From Lachnospiraceae bacterium 10-1 (GTDB taxonomy: Bacteria > Bacillota > Clostridia > Lachnospirales > Lachnospiraceae), in assembly GCA_000403495.2 (NCBI GenBank), contig KE159810.1:833272-897271 (forward strand): 64,000 nt of DNA, given 5' to 3'. A model generated the notes under the pieces. The model had not been told where the DNA came from. It did no database searches and saw only the letters and a program-made list of their open reading frames with translations. The position numbers were made by a program, and so were the translations under genes. How positions within the stretch are numbered: the stretch's first letter is position 1; each line of letters begins with the position of its first letter. Below, one piece after another: positions 1 through 6,698 of the stretch.

Positions 1-813
1 GACATCCCCAAAATTTCTTGCTGTACCATCTGCATTATAAAACTCAACTCCCAATCCATTAATGCAATCTGCTGCACCATTGGTATTGGTGGCCAGTCGA
101 GATATAATAGCATTAAGTGAAGTTCCTGCCATGCTTCCTTTAATTCCACTGTTAGCCATCAAACCAATTGCAAGAGCTACATCCTCCATACTGTAGCCCA
201 TAGTGCCTGCCATAGTCCCTGCATATTTAAAGGTTTCCCCCATCAGCTCCACATTGGTATTCGCATTGCCAGACGCCGCTGCCATGACATCTGCAAGTCT
301 TCCTGCATATCCGGCACTGTAGCCCATAGCGGTTAATGCATCTGTCACAATATCAGAAGTTGTTCCCAGCTCTGCTCCCGAAGCTGCTGCAAGGTTAAGA
401 ACCCCTTCAAGACCATCTAACATATCCCCTGTTTTCCATCCGGCCATTGCCATATATGTAAGAGCTTCGGCGGATTCAGAAGCTGAAAACTTAGTTGTTT
501 TTCCCATTTCTTCCGCTTTATTTCTTAAAGCCGCTAAATCTTCACCTGTAGCACCGGAAATTGCACCTACCTGTGACATTGCAGCCTCAAAGCTCGCTGT
601 CGCCTGAACAGCTTTTGTCCCGATATACGTAATAGGGGTTGTAAGTCCAAGGCTCAATTTTGTTCCCAGCCTCGTTGCATTTGTCCCTATAGTTTCAAAT
701 TTATCTGACATTTTTTGAGAAAAAGACTGTGCCCTGTCATTTGTTTCATCAATTGCATTGTTAGCTTCCGAATTTCTTACTGCAATTGTTCCAAATAATT
801 TAAACAATTCCAT
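1..813 (-). CDS. phage tail tape measure protein, N-terminal part (cut by window start)
   Basis: The frame is open from an ATG at 813 to the window edge, so only about 270 N-terminal residues are present. The start reads MELFKLFGTIAVRNSEANNA, followed by a region rich in Ala, Gly, Thr and Met containing TGEDLAALRNKAEEMGKTTK and AAASGAELGTTSDIV, which is typical of the TP901-type tape measure core. In siphophages this protein sets tail length and lies in the tail lumen. It follows the two tail chaperone frames, the expected order. An intrinsic terminator sits between the chaperones and this gene. The C-terminal part lies outside the window. Confidence 0.88.
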   Translation of the reverse strand, partial: MELFKLFGTIAVRNSEANNAIDETNDRAQSFSQKMSDKFETIGTNATRLGTKLSLGLTTPITYIGTKAVQATASFEAAMSQVGAISGATGEDLAALRNKAEEMGKTTKFSASESAEALTYMAMAGWKTGDMLDGLEGVLNLAAASGAELGTTSDIVTDALTAMGYSAGYAGRLADVMAAASGNANTNVELMGETFKYAGTMAGTMGYSMEDVALAIGLMANSGIKGSMAGTSLNAIISRLATNTNGAADCINGLGVEFYNADGTARNFGDV

Positions 814-848
814 ACTAAAGGGAATCCCCCTTTCTTTTATGCTCATAA

Positions 849-879
849 AAAACACCGGTAATCTGTTTACCGGTGTTTT
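849..879 (-). terminator. intrinsic terminator between tail chaperones and tape measure gene
   Basis: A perfect stem (AAAACACCGGTAA with its complement) and a 4-5 nt loop is followed on the minus strand by six T residues. It lies inside the late operon just upstream of the tape measure start, so it would lower tape measure transcription or require read-through. Confidence 0.75.
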
Positions 880-880
880 G

Positions 881-1195
881 CTATGTAGGGGATATCCTGC
901 TTAAAATCCCTCTTGCCTGCTGTTTTACAATATCAACCTGCCTGTCCGTCATGGCAAAAGATGCAGGTTCTTTTTTCTGTGTCAGTCCTTCTTTCCAGTC
1001 ATGGAAAGACCGATCTGTCATGCTGTGGATATAAGCAAGCCACAGCTTATCATTTTCTTCTTTTTGCAGCGCTTCCTTTCTGCGCTTTCCCTCTGCTTCA
1101 AGGATAAATGAAACAAATTCTCCAAACCTTCCCTGCCTGATATAAGTACTCATGAATTGGTCAGGACTTGCGTACCTGGAATACAGCAAGTCCAT
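881..1195 (-). CDS. tail assembly chaperone, GT-type extension frame
   Basis: This 104-residue frame starts MDLLYSRYASPDQFMS and lies just after the 151-residue chaperone gene in the -1 frame. It is open upstream of its ATG back through the slippery site at 1243-1237, so the product is probably made mainly as a fusion with the upstream gene by -1 frameshifting, like lambda gpG/gpGT. Such chaperones bind the tape measure protein during tail assembly. The ATG at 1195 has no convincing ribosome binding site, which favours the frameshift route. The position directly before the tape measure gene supports the call. Confidence 0.75.
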   Translation of the reverse strand: MDLLYSRYASPDQFMSTYIRQGRFGEFVSFILEAEGKRRKEALQKEENDKLWLAYIHSMTDRSFHDWKEGLTQKKEPASFAMTDRQVDIVKQQARGILSRISPT

Positions 1196-1209
1196 AAATT
1201 CAAATTCAC

Positions 1210-1665
1210 CTATGAAAGAAATTTGGAGAGCACCTTGAAAAAACTGGTATTGCGTGCCTCTGAAAAGGTATCAATGATCATAAGTGGAAGCGTACCAAAT
1301 TCCATTTCTTTCATATCTTCTATAGGTATGCCTGAAATATCTGACCACATTTCATATGTTTCATCTACAACCTTTGCCAGATTCCCGATCAGGATATCCG
1401 CTATGTCAAAAGACGCCATAATTCCGATCTGTTTTAAAGTCTTCTCGCCGGAGACTACCTGGATGAATGCCTCCTTGTAGTCCTTAATGCCTATTTTCTT
1501 TAAAATTTTCAGCAAAAGGAATAAATCACTGTCTTTTAACCTGCGCAGTTTATAAGGCCGCTCAATAACCTCCTCTTCCTTATTTTCTTCTTCCTTATTC
1601 TCTTCTACCTTTTTCTGCTCATTTTCGGGCTCCAGCACCGCTTGTTCAATCTTTTCTTTACTCAT
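1210..1665 (-). CDS. tail assembly chaperone (gpG-like)
   Basis: A 151-residue protein with a highly charged Glu/Lys N-terminus (to about residue 40) and a compact helical remainder (LKILKKIGIKDYKEAF). It lies between the tail tube and tape measure genes, where siphophages encode tail chaperones. Near its 3' end it holds a perfect T_TTT_TTC heptamer in the right phase to shift ribosomes into the 881-1195 frame. Family identity is inferred from position and frameshift architecture, as the sequence itself is weakly conserved. Confidence 0.75.
   Translation of the reverse strand: MSKEKIEQAVLEPENEQKKVEENKEEENKEEEVIERPYKLRRLKDSDLFLLLKILKKIGIKDYKEAFIQVVSGEKTLKQIGIMASFDIADILIGNLAKVVDETYEMWSDISGIPIEDMKEMEFGTLPLMIIDTFSEARNTSFFKVLSKFLS
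1237..1243 (-). promoter_or_regulatory. programmed -1 ribosomal frameshift site T_TTT_TTC
   Basis: The codons AGT TTT TTC of the chaperone gene give the classic X_XXY_YYZ heptamer TTTTTTC in zero-frame phase. After a -1 slip the reading frame continues CAA GGT GCT CTC with no stop and enters the 881-1195 frame. The zero frame ends nine codons later with TAG at 1212-1210. Confidence 0.75.
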
Positions 1666-1676
1666 ATAATCCTCCC

Positions 1677-2417
1677 TTATCCTTCAACGATCTGGTATAT
1701 TTTTGACTGGCTGCTTTTTCCTGTTTTATCAGGATAAAAAATGTAAACAGGAAGCGTATCATATACACCACTTTTAAAATCAGCAGTTGCTTTGAACACT
1801 GTCTTAACAACGGAAGTTTCCTTATTCTTAGCGTCCATCTCAAGTCCGGAAGAACAGATTGCATTTTCCAAAATGGCAACAATCTCCGTTCCATCCGTCA
1901 TACTGCCCACATAGGCAATATTATCCAGATAATCAGACAATTCAATCAGTGATTTTGTCTGAATCTGATTGTATCCGGGAATCAGGCTTTCAACTTCTTT
2001 TCCTACAATTGCGCGCTTAATAGATTCTAACGTATGCTGCGCAAGGTTTACTTCCAATGTCCCTGACTCACCGGTTTTCTGGTTAAGCCCCTTAATCTCT
2101 ACAACTGCCCCGTCTACCTCAATGGGCGTGATTTCCGGCACAATAGACAGTTTATTGCCACCGCTGGTAGCACCAAGCACATTCTCTTCTGAATCGTTCC
2201 ATGCGCCGACTACAAAATCACCAGCTTTCGGAGTGAATCCATCTTCCACTCCAATAAAGGAAGCCTTAGCCATGATCTGGCTCAATTTTATTTCGTCTGC
2301 GCCGGCCTGTTCTTCTACGTCAACCTTTTTGTAAACGTATTTGAAATTTTTGAATACAACCCCTGCACCAAGCAAAAAGTCATTAGGGGTATTGCTGTTA
2401 ATTCCTGATTTTCTCAT
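1677..2417 (-). CDS. major tail tube protein
   Basis: A protein of about 246 residues starting MRKSGINSNTPNDFLLGAG. It is rich in beta-type sequence, with the segment PKAGDFVVGAWNDSEE, as in siphophage tube proteins. It lies between the tail terminator-type gene and the chaperones, the canonical place for the tail tube. I chose the ATG at 2417, which follows a purine-rich GGAAGGTGGAAGA ribosome binding site; an in-frame upstream ATG at 2432 would add five residues. The start overlaps the previous stop by a few bases, so translation is coupled. Confidence 0.75.
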   Translation of the reverse strand: MRKSGINSNTPNDFLLGAGVVFKNFKYVYKKVDVEEQAGADEIKLSQIMAKASFIGVEDGFTPKAGDFVVGAWNDSEENVLGATSGGNKLSIVPEITPIEVDGAVVEIKGLNQKTGESGTLEVNLAQHTLESIKRAIVGKEVESLIPGYNQIQTKSLIELSDYLDNIAYVGSMTDGTEIVAILENAICSSGLEMDAKNKETSVVKTVFKATADFKSGVYDTLPVYIFYPDKTGKSSQSKIYQIVEG

Positions 2418-2809
2418 TCTTCCACCTTCCATTCTTTCACTGTTAAATTAATCTGCATCTTTTTCAGTTCATCATCCTCCAAAGGAATTGGTATACTGTT
2501 TGAATAAAAAATGGCTGTTACTGTACCTGATTCAGTAACAACCACTTTTCCTGTTGACTGGGGAAAACATTTCTTTATTTCTTTCTTTGCCTCTTCCAGA
2601 CGAATACTGCTTTCCCTTGAAAATCCTGTTAGAATAAATATTGCTTCCTCCTGTCCATCTTCATTCAATGGTTCAAGTTCCTGATATTCGCCTACAAAAT
2701 AAGTATTGGGAAGAGAATCTTCATTATCTGGCATATACTCCATAAAAGCATAAGGAAGATTCATTTCTTCCATGATATTTTTAATAATTCCAAGGGCTTC
2801 AATGCTCAT
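2414..2809 (-). CDS. tail terminator / tail completion protein
   Basis: A 131-residue protein, MSIEALGIIKNIMEEMNLPY, with the pattern of gp17-like tail terminators: an N-terminal helix, then PNTYFVGEYQE and a beta-rich C-terminus ending in TVKEWKVEE. It is placed between the gp10-like protein and the tail tube gene. It overlaps both neighbours by 4 bases. The assignment rests on position and general fold pattern. Confidence 0.6.
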   Translation of the reverse strand: MSIEALGIIKNIMEEMNLPYAFMEYMPDNEDSLPNTYFVGEYQELEPLNEDGQEEAIFILTGFSRESSIRLEEAKKEIKKCFPQSTGKVVVTESGTVTAIFYSNSIPIPLEDDELKKMQINLTVKEWKVEE

Positions 2810-3222
2810 TCGCTTCCCAGCCTTTCTCTAAAGATTCTCTCCGCCCATGCTGTAAGCCGGCCTCTTAATTCGGTAAAAGCTCTAAATAGCGGCCTGCGTG
2901 GTTTCTTACCTTTGGTGAAATGTCCTTTACCCTGTGCATCCACATAAAACCATCCTCCTTTACGCCCGCCGCCATTTAAGGCATACTCACCAGTACCAAA
3001 TTCTTCCCAGATGGCATTGTCATAGCTTGAACCTACATAACCTGTCAATTCTGCCTCTTCAACAGCATACCCATAGGAGCCCTTCGTCTGACCTGTTTTT
3101 ACTTTTGAATTGCGCTTAGTCTGTGCTTCCAGCTCCCCACAGGCTTCATATAAAAAGGCAATGGCTGCGTTGCTGATTGCTTCTTTTACCTCTATACGGT
3201 TGTCCTGAAATTCTACTGCCAT
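2806..3222 (-). CDS. HK97 gp10-like neck/tail-completion protein
   Basis: A 138-residue protein with the family signature seen in gp10-like proteins: KTGQTKGSYGYAV, then YVGSSYDNAIWEEFGTGEYA, and PRRPLFRAF near the end. These proteins act at the head-tail junction. It overlaps the tail terminator gene by 4 bases and follows the head-closure gene after a 2-base gap, the usual connector gene order. Confidence 0.8.
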   Translation of the reverse strand: MAVEFQDNRIEVKEAISNAAIAFLYEACGELEAQTKRNSKVKTGQTKGSYGYAVEEAELTGYVGSSYDNAIWEEFGTGEYALNGGGRKGGWFYVDAQGKGHFTKGKKPRRPLFRAFTELRGRLTAWAERIFRERLGSE

Positions 3223-3224
3223 AT

Positions 3225-3587
3225 TTATCTGCCTCCTGTATATTTCAGATAAATTTCAAGGTGCTCATGCATCCCCATAGGATCATCATACATTTTCACT
3301 TCGTAAATCTCTCCATCAATTATCATTCTGCTGTTTTCAGGTGTTATCTTTTCATCCGGTTTTCCTTCCACCTTATACTGAAGCTCAACATAATCACACA
3401 AGAAAATATGGGTGGATTCCTGTATTTTAGCATTAAAAGTTGTATGCTTCGAATCTCCATCAAGTAAATCCAGCCACCCTTTAAGAGAAGTAACTGCATC
3501 CACATAACTTTTTTCAGGTTCCCCTATCTTATTTTTGCTGACCTTCGCAGTCTGAATTACAGCTGATTTATTTCCGCCGATACCCAT
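3225..3587 (-). CDS. head closure / head-tail joining protein
   Basis: A 120-residue protein beginning MGIGGNKSAVIQTAKVSKNK. It carries a short beta-barrel type pattern (LKGWLDLLDGDSK, FLCDYVELQYKVE, RMIIDGEIYEVKMYDDP) typical of head-closure proteins that bind the connector. It sits between the DNA-packaging connector and the gp10-like gene. Function is inferred mainly from gene order and size. Confidence 0.65.
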   Translation of the reverse strand: MGIGGNKSAVIQTAKVSKNKIGEPEKSYVDAVTSLKGWLDLLDGDSKHTTFNAKIQESTHIFLCDYVELQYKVEGKPDEKITPENSRMIIDGEIYEVKMYDDPMGMHEHLEIYLKYTGGR

Positions 3588-3590
3588 TAA

Positions 3591-4118
3591 TCAAAACCTC
3601 GGTTTTATATATGGCTTCAAAAATCCAAGCAGGGAAACCGGATACCCCATCACCTGATTATTTGAATCCTGATCATAGTAAGTTACTGTATGCCTTGAAA
3701 GAGTTTCAGATTTAATTCCTACTTTATGGCGGTTGCCTTTTTCCCATATCATCAGGTCAATAACGCCTTTCTGTACATCCGGCGGATAAATAATCTTTGT
3801 TGCCATATTATAGGGATGATCATATAAATCATGATCAAGGACAATGGCATTGCTTTTAATTTCAACAATGCCATACAATCCATCATTTACCTGTGACTGT
3901 GAAATCTGGACGGTGTCCCCGACCTTAAAATAAGGCGAACTTCCCATTAACATACCGTCCTGTGAAGCTGCTTCAATCCGCATTGTACGGTTCTGGAAAT
4001 TATTATTGGTGTATGATCTGATCAGGTTTTCAACAGCCTGCAGTTTCGAAACCAGAGCATCCTTATTCATTTTTTTAAACTCATCCATAGAAAGCAGATC
4101 ATCAACTTTTACTATCAT
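3591..4118 (-). CDS. head-tail connector / DNA packaging protein (gp6-like)
   Basis: A 175-residue protein. The N-terminal helices (VKVDDLLSMDEFKKMNKDAL, VENLIRSYTNNNFQ) match the style of gp6-like head-tail connectors, here with a beta-rich middle insertion (KVGDTVQISQSQVNDGLYGI) and a C-terminal helix (GVIDLMIWEKGNRH). It follows the capsid region and precedes the head-closure gene, as in HK97-type phages. Confidence 0.65.
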   Translation of the reverse strand: MIVKVDDLLSMDEFKKMNKDALVSKLQAVENLIRSYTNNNFQNRTMRIEAASQDGMLMGSSPYFKVGDTVQISQSQVNDGLYGIVEIKSNAIVLDHDLYDHPYNMATKIIYPPDVQKGVIDLMIWEKGNRHKVGIKSETLSRHTVTYYDQDSNNQVMGYPVSLLGFLKPYIKPRF

Positions 4119-4135
4119 CAGGTCACCGCCTTTCT

Positions 4136-4453
4136 TTACTGTTCGATTACCTCATATCCTTCATGTTCCTTAAACCAGGCTGCCATTCTGTCAGAGGTGA
4201 TTTTTGCCTCGCCATTTGCAAACTGTACGCCGCCTGCGCCGATTCCACAGAATTTAGGATTATTAGTTACCTTTACCGTATACTTTTTAGGCTGTTCTGC
4301 TTTTTTTCTTTCCTCTTCGTCCCATGCTTTCTGAACTTTTGCAACAGCTTCAGCAACTAATTTATTAGCTGCATCCTCATTAAGTCCATCCTTTTCTGCC
4401 TTTTTCATAGCAGATTCTTTTGCTTTAGAAATCTTTTCCTCCAATGTAGCCAT
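4136..4453 (-). CDS. capsid-associated phage protein, conserved hypothetical
   Basis: A 105-residue protein with a Lys/Glu/Ala-rich N-terminal helix (about residues 1-55) and a C-terminal segment with NPKFCGIGAGGVQFANG and RMAAWFKEHEGYEV. This C-terminal pattern is familiar from small proteins encoded just after the capsid gene in clostridial phages. Its biochemical role is unknown; a capsid decoration or completion role is plausible from position only. Confidence 0.6.
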   Translation of the reverse strand: MATLEEKISKAKESAMKKAEKDGLNEDAANKLVAEAVAKVQKAWDEEERKKAEQPKKYTVKVTNNPKFCGIGAGGVQFANGEAKITSDRMAAWFKEHEGYEVIEQ

Positions 4454-4511
4454 ATTTTATATCTGTCCTTTCTGTTATTATTAAAAGGGGCGGTATTTCT
4501 TCCACCCCAAT

Positions 4512-5525
4512 TTATGCTGAAATCTTTACATTTCTAAGCACGCCTGCGTGCTGGGTATTTTTAAGCACCGTTGCAGCAATCATTTCCACTTCTGCCTCCT
4601 TTACGGTGCCCGGCTTGCTGAAATCAGGAAGATACTGGTCAATCACACTGCTGCCGGAAAGGCTGATTCCATGAAAACCGTCATTTACATCAAATCTAAC
4701 AGCGTAAATATCTGTCAATCCGGTTGTTTCTTTTTCTCCAATTGTTCTTGTAATTCCCTTTTTCACTACCGCATTTGCTACAGCCTTATTTGACTCCACT
4801 GTATAATGATTCTTTAAATCCATAAAGCGTATGCCATCCATAGATACAACTTTTTTGCCAAAAGCCTCCTCTGACTCTGTCTTATAGCCAAGAGTACGGG
4901 CAACTGTCTGGATTTTTGCAATCATATCCGTGTTCATCATCAAAGCGTCTGCATCTGTTTCTTTAATTAAAAGTGTCAGTGCTTCATAGAATTCGTCCGC
5001 GTTGGCCTTTGTCTTCACAATGTCAGACAAATCAATGACTTTTCCGGCATTAAATTCTGTGGAGTTGCCTGCCAGCATGGAGTCCAGCCCTTCAAACTGT
5101 GGATGTTCCCCGGATGCAGTCGTTACCGCATCCCCATTAATAAGGGTATAATGAAACAAAGAAACCACTGACTTAATATGTTCCTCAATCTGCCATGCAA
5201 GATTATCCCAGTGGCCGGCCACTTTATTTAATACTCTGTCCATCTGAACAGAACCGCCCATAATTGTAAGTGCTGCTTCGCATTCCTGCTTGGTTGCCGC
5301 ACTTGCAGTGTAGGATGCATTCAGCTTTCTAAATTCGGCTGTAGCAGGCAGAACTTTTCTTAAATATTTATATTTCATTGTAGAACCGCCGCCACTTGCA
5401 CTGACGCAATCATCAAAGGGAATCGACTGCAGAACTGTCGATTCTCTAAGGAAAATATCAACAATCTTTTCAAATACTTTGTCTGCCATGCCTTTTTTAA
5501 TTTCTTCCAATGTCATAACTGCCAT
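4512..5525 (-). CDS. major capsid protein
   Basis: A 337-residue protein beginning MAVMTLEEIKKGMADKVFEK, of the length and position of HK97-fold major capsid proteins. Supporting segments are the coat-like YKYLRKVLPATAEFRKLNAS and a C-terminal FHGISLSGSSVIDQYLPDF. It lies directly downstream of the scaffold gene. No protease or delta-domain is obvious, fitting phages that use a separate scaffold. Confidence 0.8.
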   Translation of the reverse strand: MAVMTLEEIKKGMADKVFEKIVDIFLRESTVLQSIPFDDCVSASGGGSTMKYKYLRKVLPATAEFRKLNASYTASAATKQECEAALTIMGGSVQMDRVLNKVAGHWDNLAWQIEEHIKSVVSLFHYTLINGDAVTTASGEHPQFEGLDSMLAGNSTEFNAGKVIDLSDIVKTKANADEFYEALTLLIKETDADALMMNTDMIAKIQTVARTLGYKTESEEAFGKKVVSMDGIRFMDLKNHYTVESNKAVANAVVKKGITRTIGEKETTGLTDIYAVRFDVNDGFHGISLSGSSVIDQYLPDFSKPGTVKEAEVEMIAATVLKNTQHAGVLRNVKISA

Positions 5526-5548
5526 AATAATTCACCTTTTACCTTTCT

Positions 5549-6139
5549 TTATTCATTGTTTTCATACTTCATTTTCAGGGCTTCTCCTAATGTTTTGGGC
5601 TCATTTATATCAGCGGCAGGATCACCTGTTTCAAGTTTGTGTTCCTGAACCTGTTTCTGTGCAGGGGTTTCAAAATTGCCGGGGAACTGTGTTTTCAGAC
5701 CAGCAATAAGGTCATCCTGCCCTTTCAGCTTCCCATCATCACCTATCTGCAGGTTCCGGTCTCCGGTACCTGCTTTAAAAATCAGATAATCAATGTCAGA
5801 AGCCTTTGCCCCTGCATCCAGCAGGGCAACCTTTAAAGCACTTTCAACTTTCAGCTTTTCATTTTCTGCTGACAAAGTAGTAATTTTGGTTTCATATTCT
5901 GTAATTTTGTCCTGCAGCCCTTTATCATTTGCTGTGTCTTTTTTTAAGTTTTTGATCAGCTCCCGTGCCTCTGTCAGCTCCTTATTTGCACCTTCATGAT
6001 CTGATTTCAATTTGGAATACCTTACGTCAAGATTCTCTTCACTTGCTGTAAAAATCTTATTTTCCTTCATGCTGTTCATGATCTTTGTGATCTGCTCTTC
6101 TGAAAGCCCCATAGCTTTCAAAATCTCCTGTAACGTCAT
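5549..6139 (-). CDS. phage scaffolding protein (GP20 family)
   Basis: A 196-residue, strongly coiled-coil protein (about residues 40-110, KLKSDHEGANKELTEARELI and onward) followed by LKVALLDAGAKASDIDYLI and FKAGTGDRNLQIGDDGKLKG, a recognisable pattern of GP20-type scaffolds. It guides capsid assembly and leaves before maturation. It immediately precedes the capsid gene. The region upstream (6140-6230) holds three TACGTCA-like motifs and no gene. Confidence 0.85.
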   Translation of the reverse strand: MTLQEILKAMGLSEEQITKIMNSMKENKIFTASEENLDVRYSKLKSDHEGANKELTEARELIKNLKKDTANDKGLQDKITEYETKITTLSAENEKLKVESALKVALLDAGAKASDIDYLIFKAGTGDRNLQIGDDGKLKGQDDLIAGLKTQFPGNFETPAQKQVQEHKLETGDPAADINEPKTLGEALKMKYENNE

Positions 6140-6231
6140 TTCTCTTTACCTCACCTTTCATACGATTTTGTACGTGTTACGTCACGATTTACTTGGCAGG
6201 TGTTTTACGTCACCCCTGACGAATGGTATAT

Positions 6232-6262
6232 AAAAAAGACAGCCTCTTTGACTGTCTTTTTT
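6232..6262 (-). terminator. intrinsic terminator after the MuF/small-ORF cassette
   Basis: A perfect 11-bp stem (AAAAAAGACAG / CTGTCTTTTTT) with a 9-nt loop ends in a T run on the minus strand. It separates the MuF head protein and its two tiny downstream ORFs from the scaffold and capsid genes. Confidence 0.8.
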
Positions 6263-6283
6263 AACAAAATAAGTATTCCTTTT

Positions 6284-6487
6284 TTACTCCTGCATTTCAA
6301 AAAGCCATGCATTTTCCTTTGTTCGGGGGATTTCATAATGCATATCCTTTGGCGCATATGCTTTAGGAAAAATCTTATCAGAATGCTCCCGAATTTCATC
6401 ATCCACTGGCATTCCCTTAAAAGCGTCTCTGTTTTTGTCAAAATCTTCATACGATTTCAAACTTAAAAAAAGTTCTTTCTGTGTCAC
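6284..6487 (-). CDS. small unknown protein downstream of MuF toxin-like gene (immunity candidate)
   Basis: A 67-residue ORF starting with GTG (MTQKELFLSLKSYEDFDKNR), preceded by AGAGGGGACATTAAA as ribosome binding site. The product is charged, with acidic patches (MPVDDEIREH), and has no membrane segment. It is the second of two tiny ORFs between the MuF-metallopeptidase gene and a strong terminator. No family is recognised. Genes in this place behind MuF toxins are often immunity genes; that is inference here. Confidence 0.55.
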   Translation of the reverse strand: MTQKELFLSLKSYEDFDKNRDAFKGMPVDDEIREHSDKIFPKAYAPKDMHYEIPRTKENAWLFEMQE

Positions 6488-6533
6488 TTTAATGTCCCCT
6501 CTACCAATGCAAAAATAATTTCAATTAGTCCTA

Positions 6534-6698
6534 TCAGTTTAATGTAATCAGGCCATTTTCGTCTGGCTCGGGCTCTCCAAATACTCTTATAAACTCTTCA
6601 ACAGCCCAGTCAGGCGCATCATTTTTTAAACACCATTTTTCAGACTGCTCATCAATATAGGCATAACCCTCTTCAATAATTCTTGGCTCATCTATCAT
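6534..6698 (-). CDS. tiny acidic protein abutting MuF toxin-like gene (immunity candidate)
   Basis: A 54-residue ORF (MIDEPRIIEEGYAYIDEQSE to the end ITLN). Its ATG directly follows the TAA of the MuF gene with no gap, so it is translationally coupled. The product is strongly acidic (many Asp and Glu, few Lys/Arg), a common property of immunity proteins for basic or metalloprotease toxins, although this is only suggestive. No family is recognised. Confidence 0.55.
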   Translation of the reverse strand: MIDEPRIIEEGYAYIDEQSEKWCLKNDAPDWAVEEFIRVFGEPEPDENGLITLN

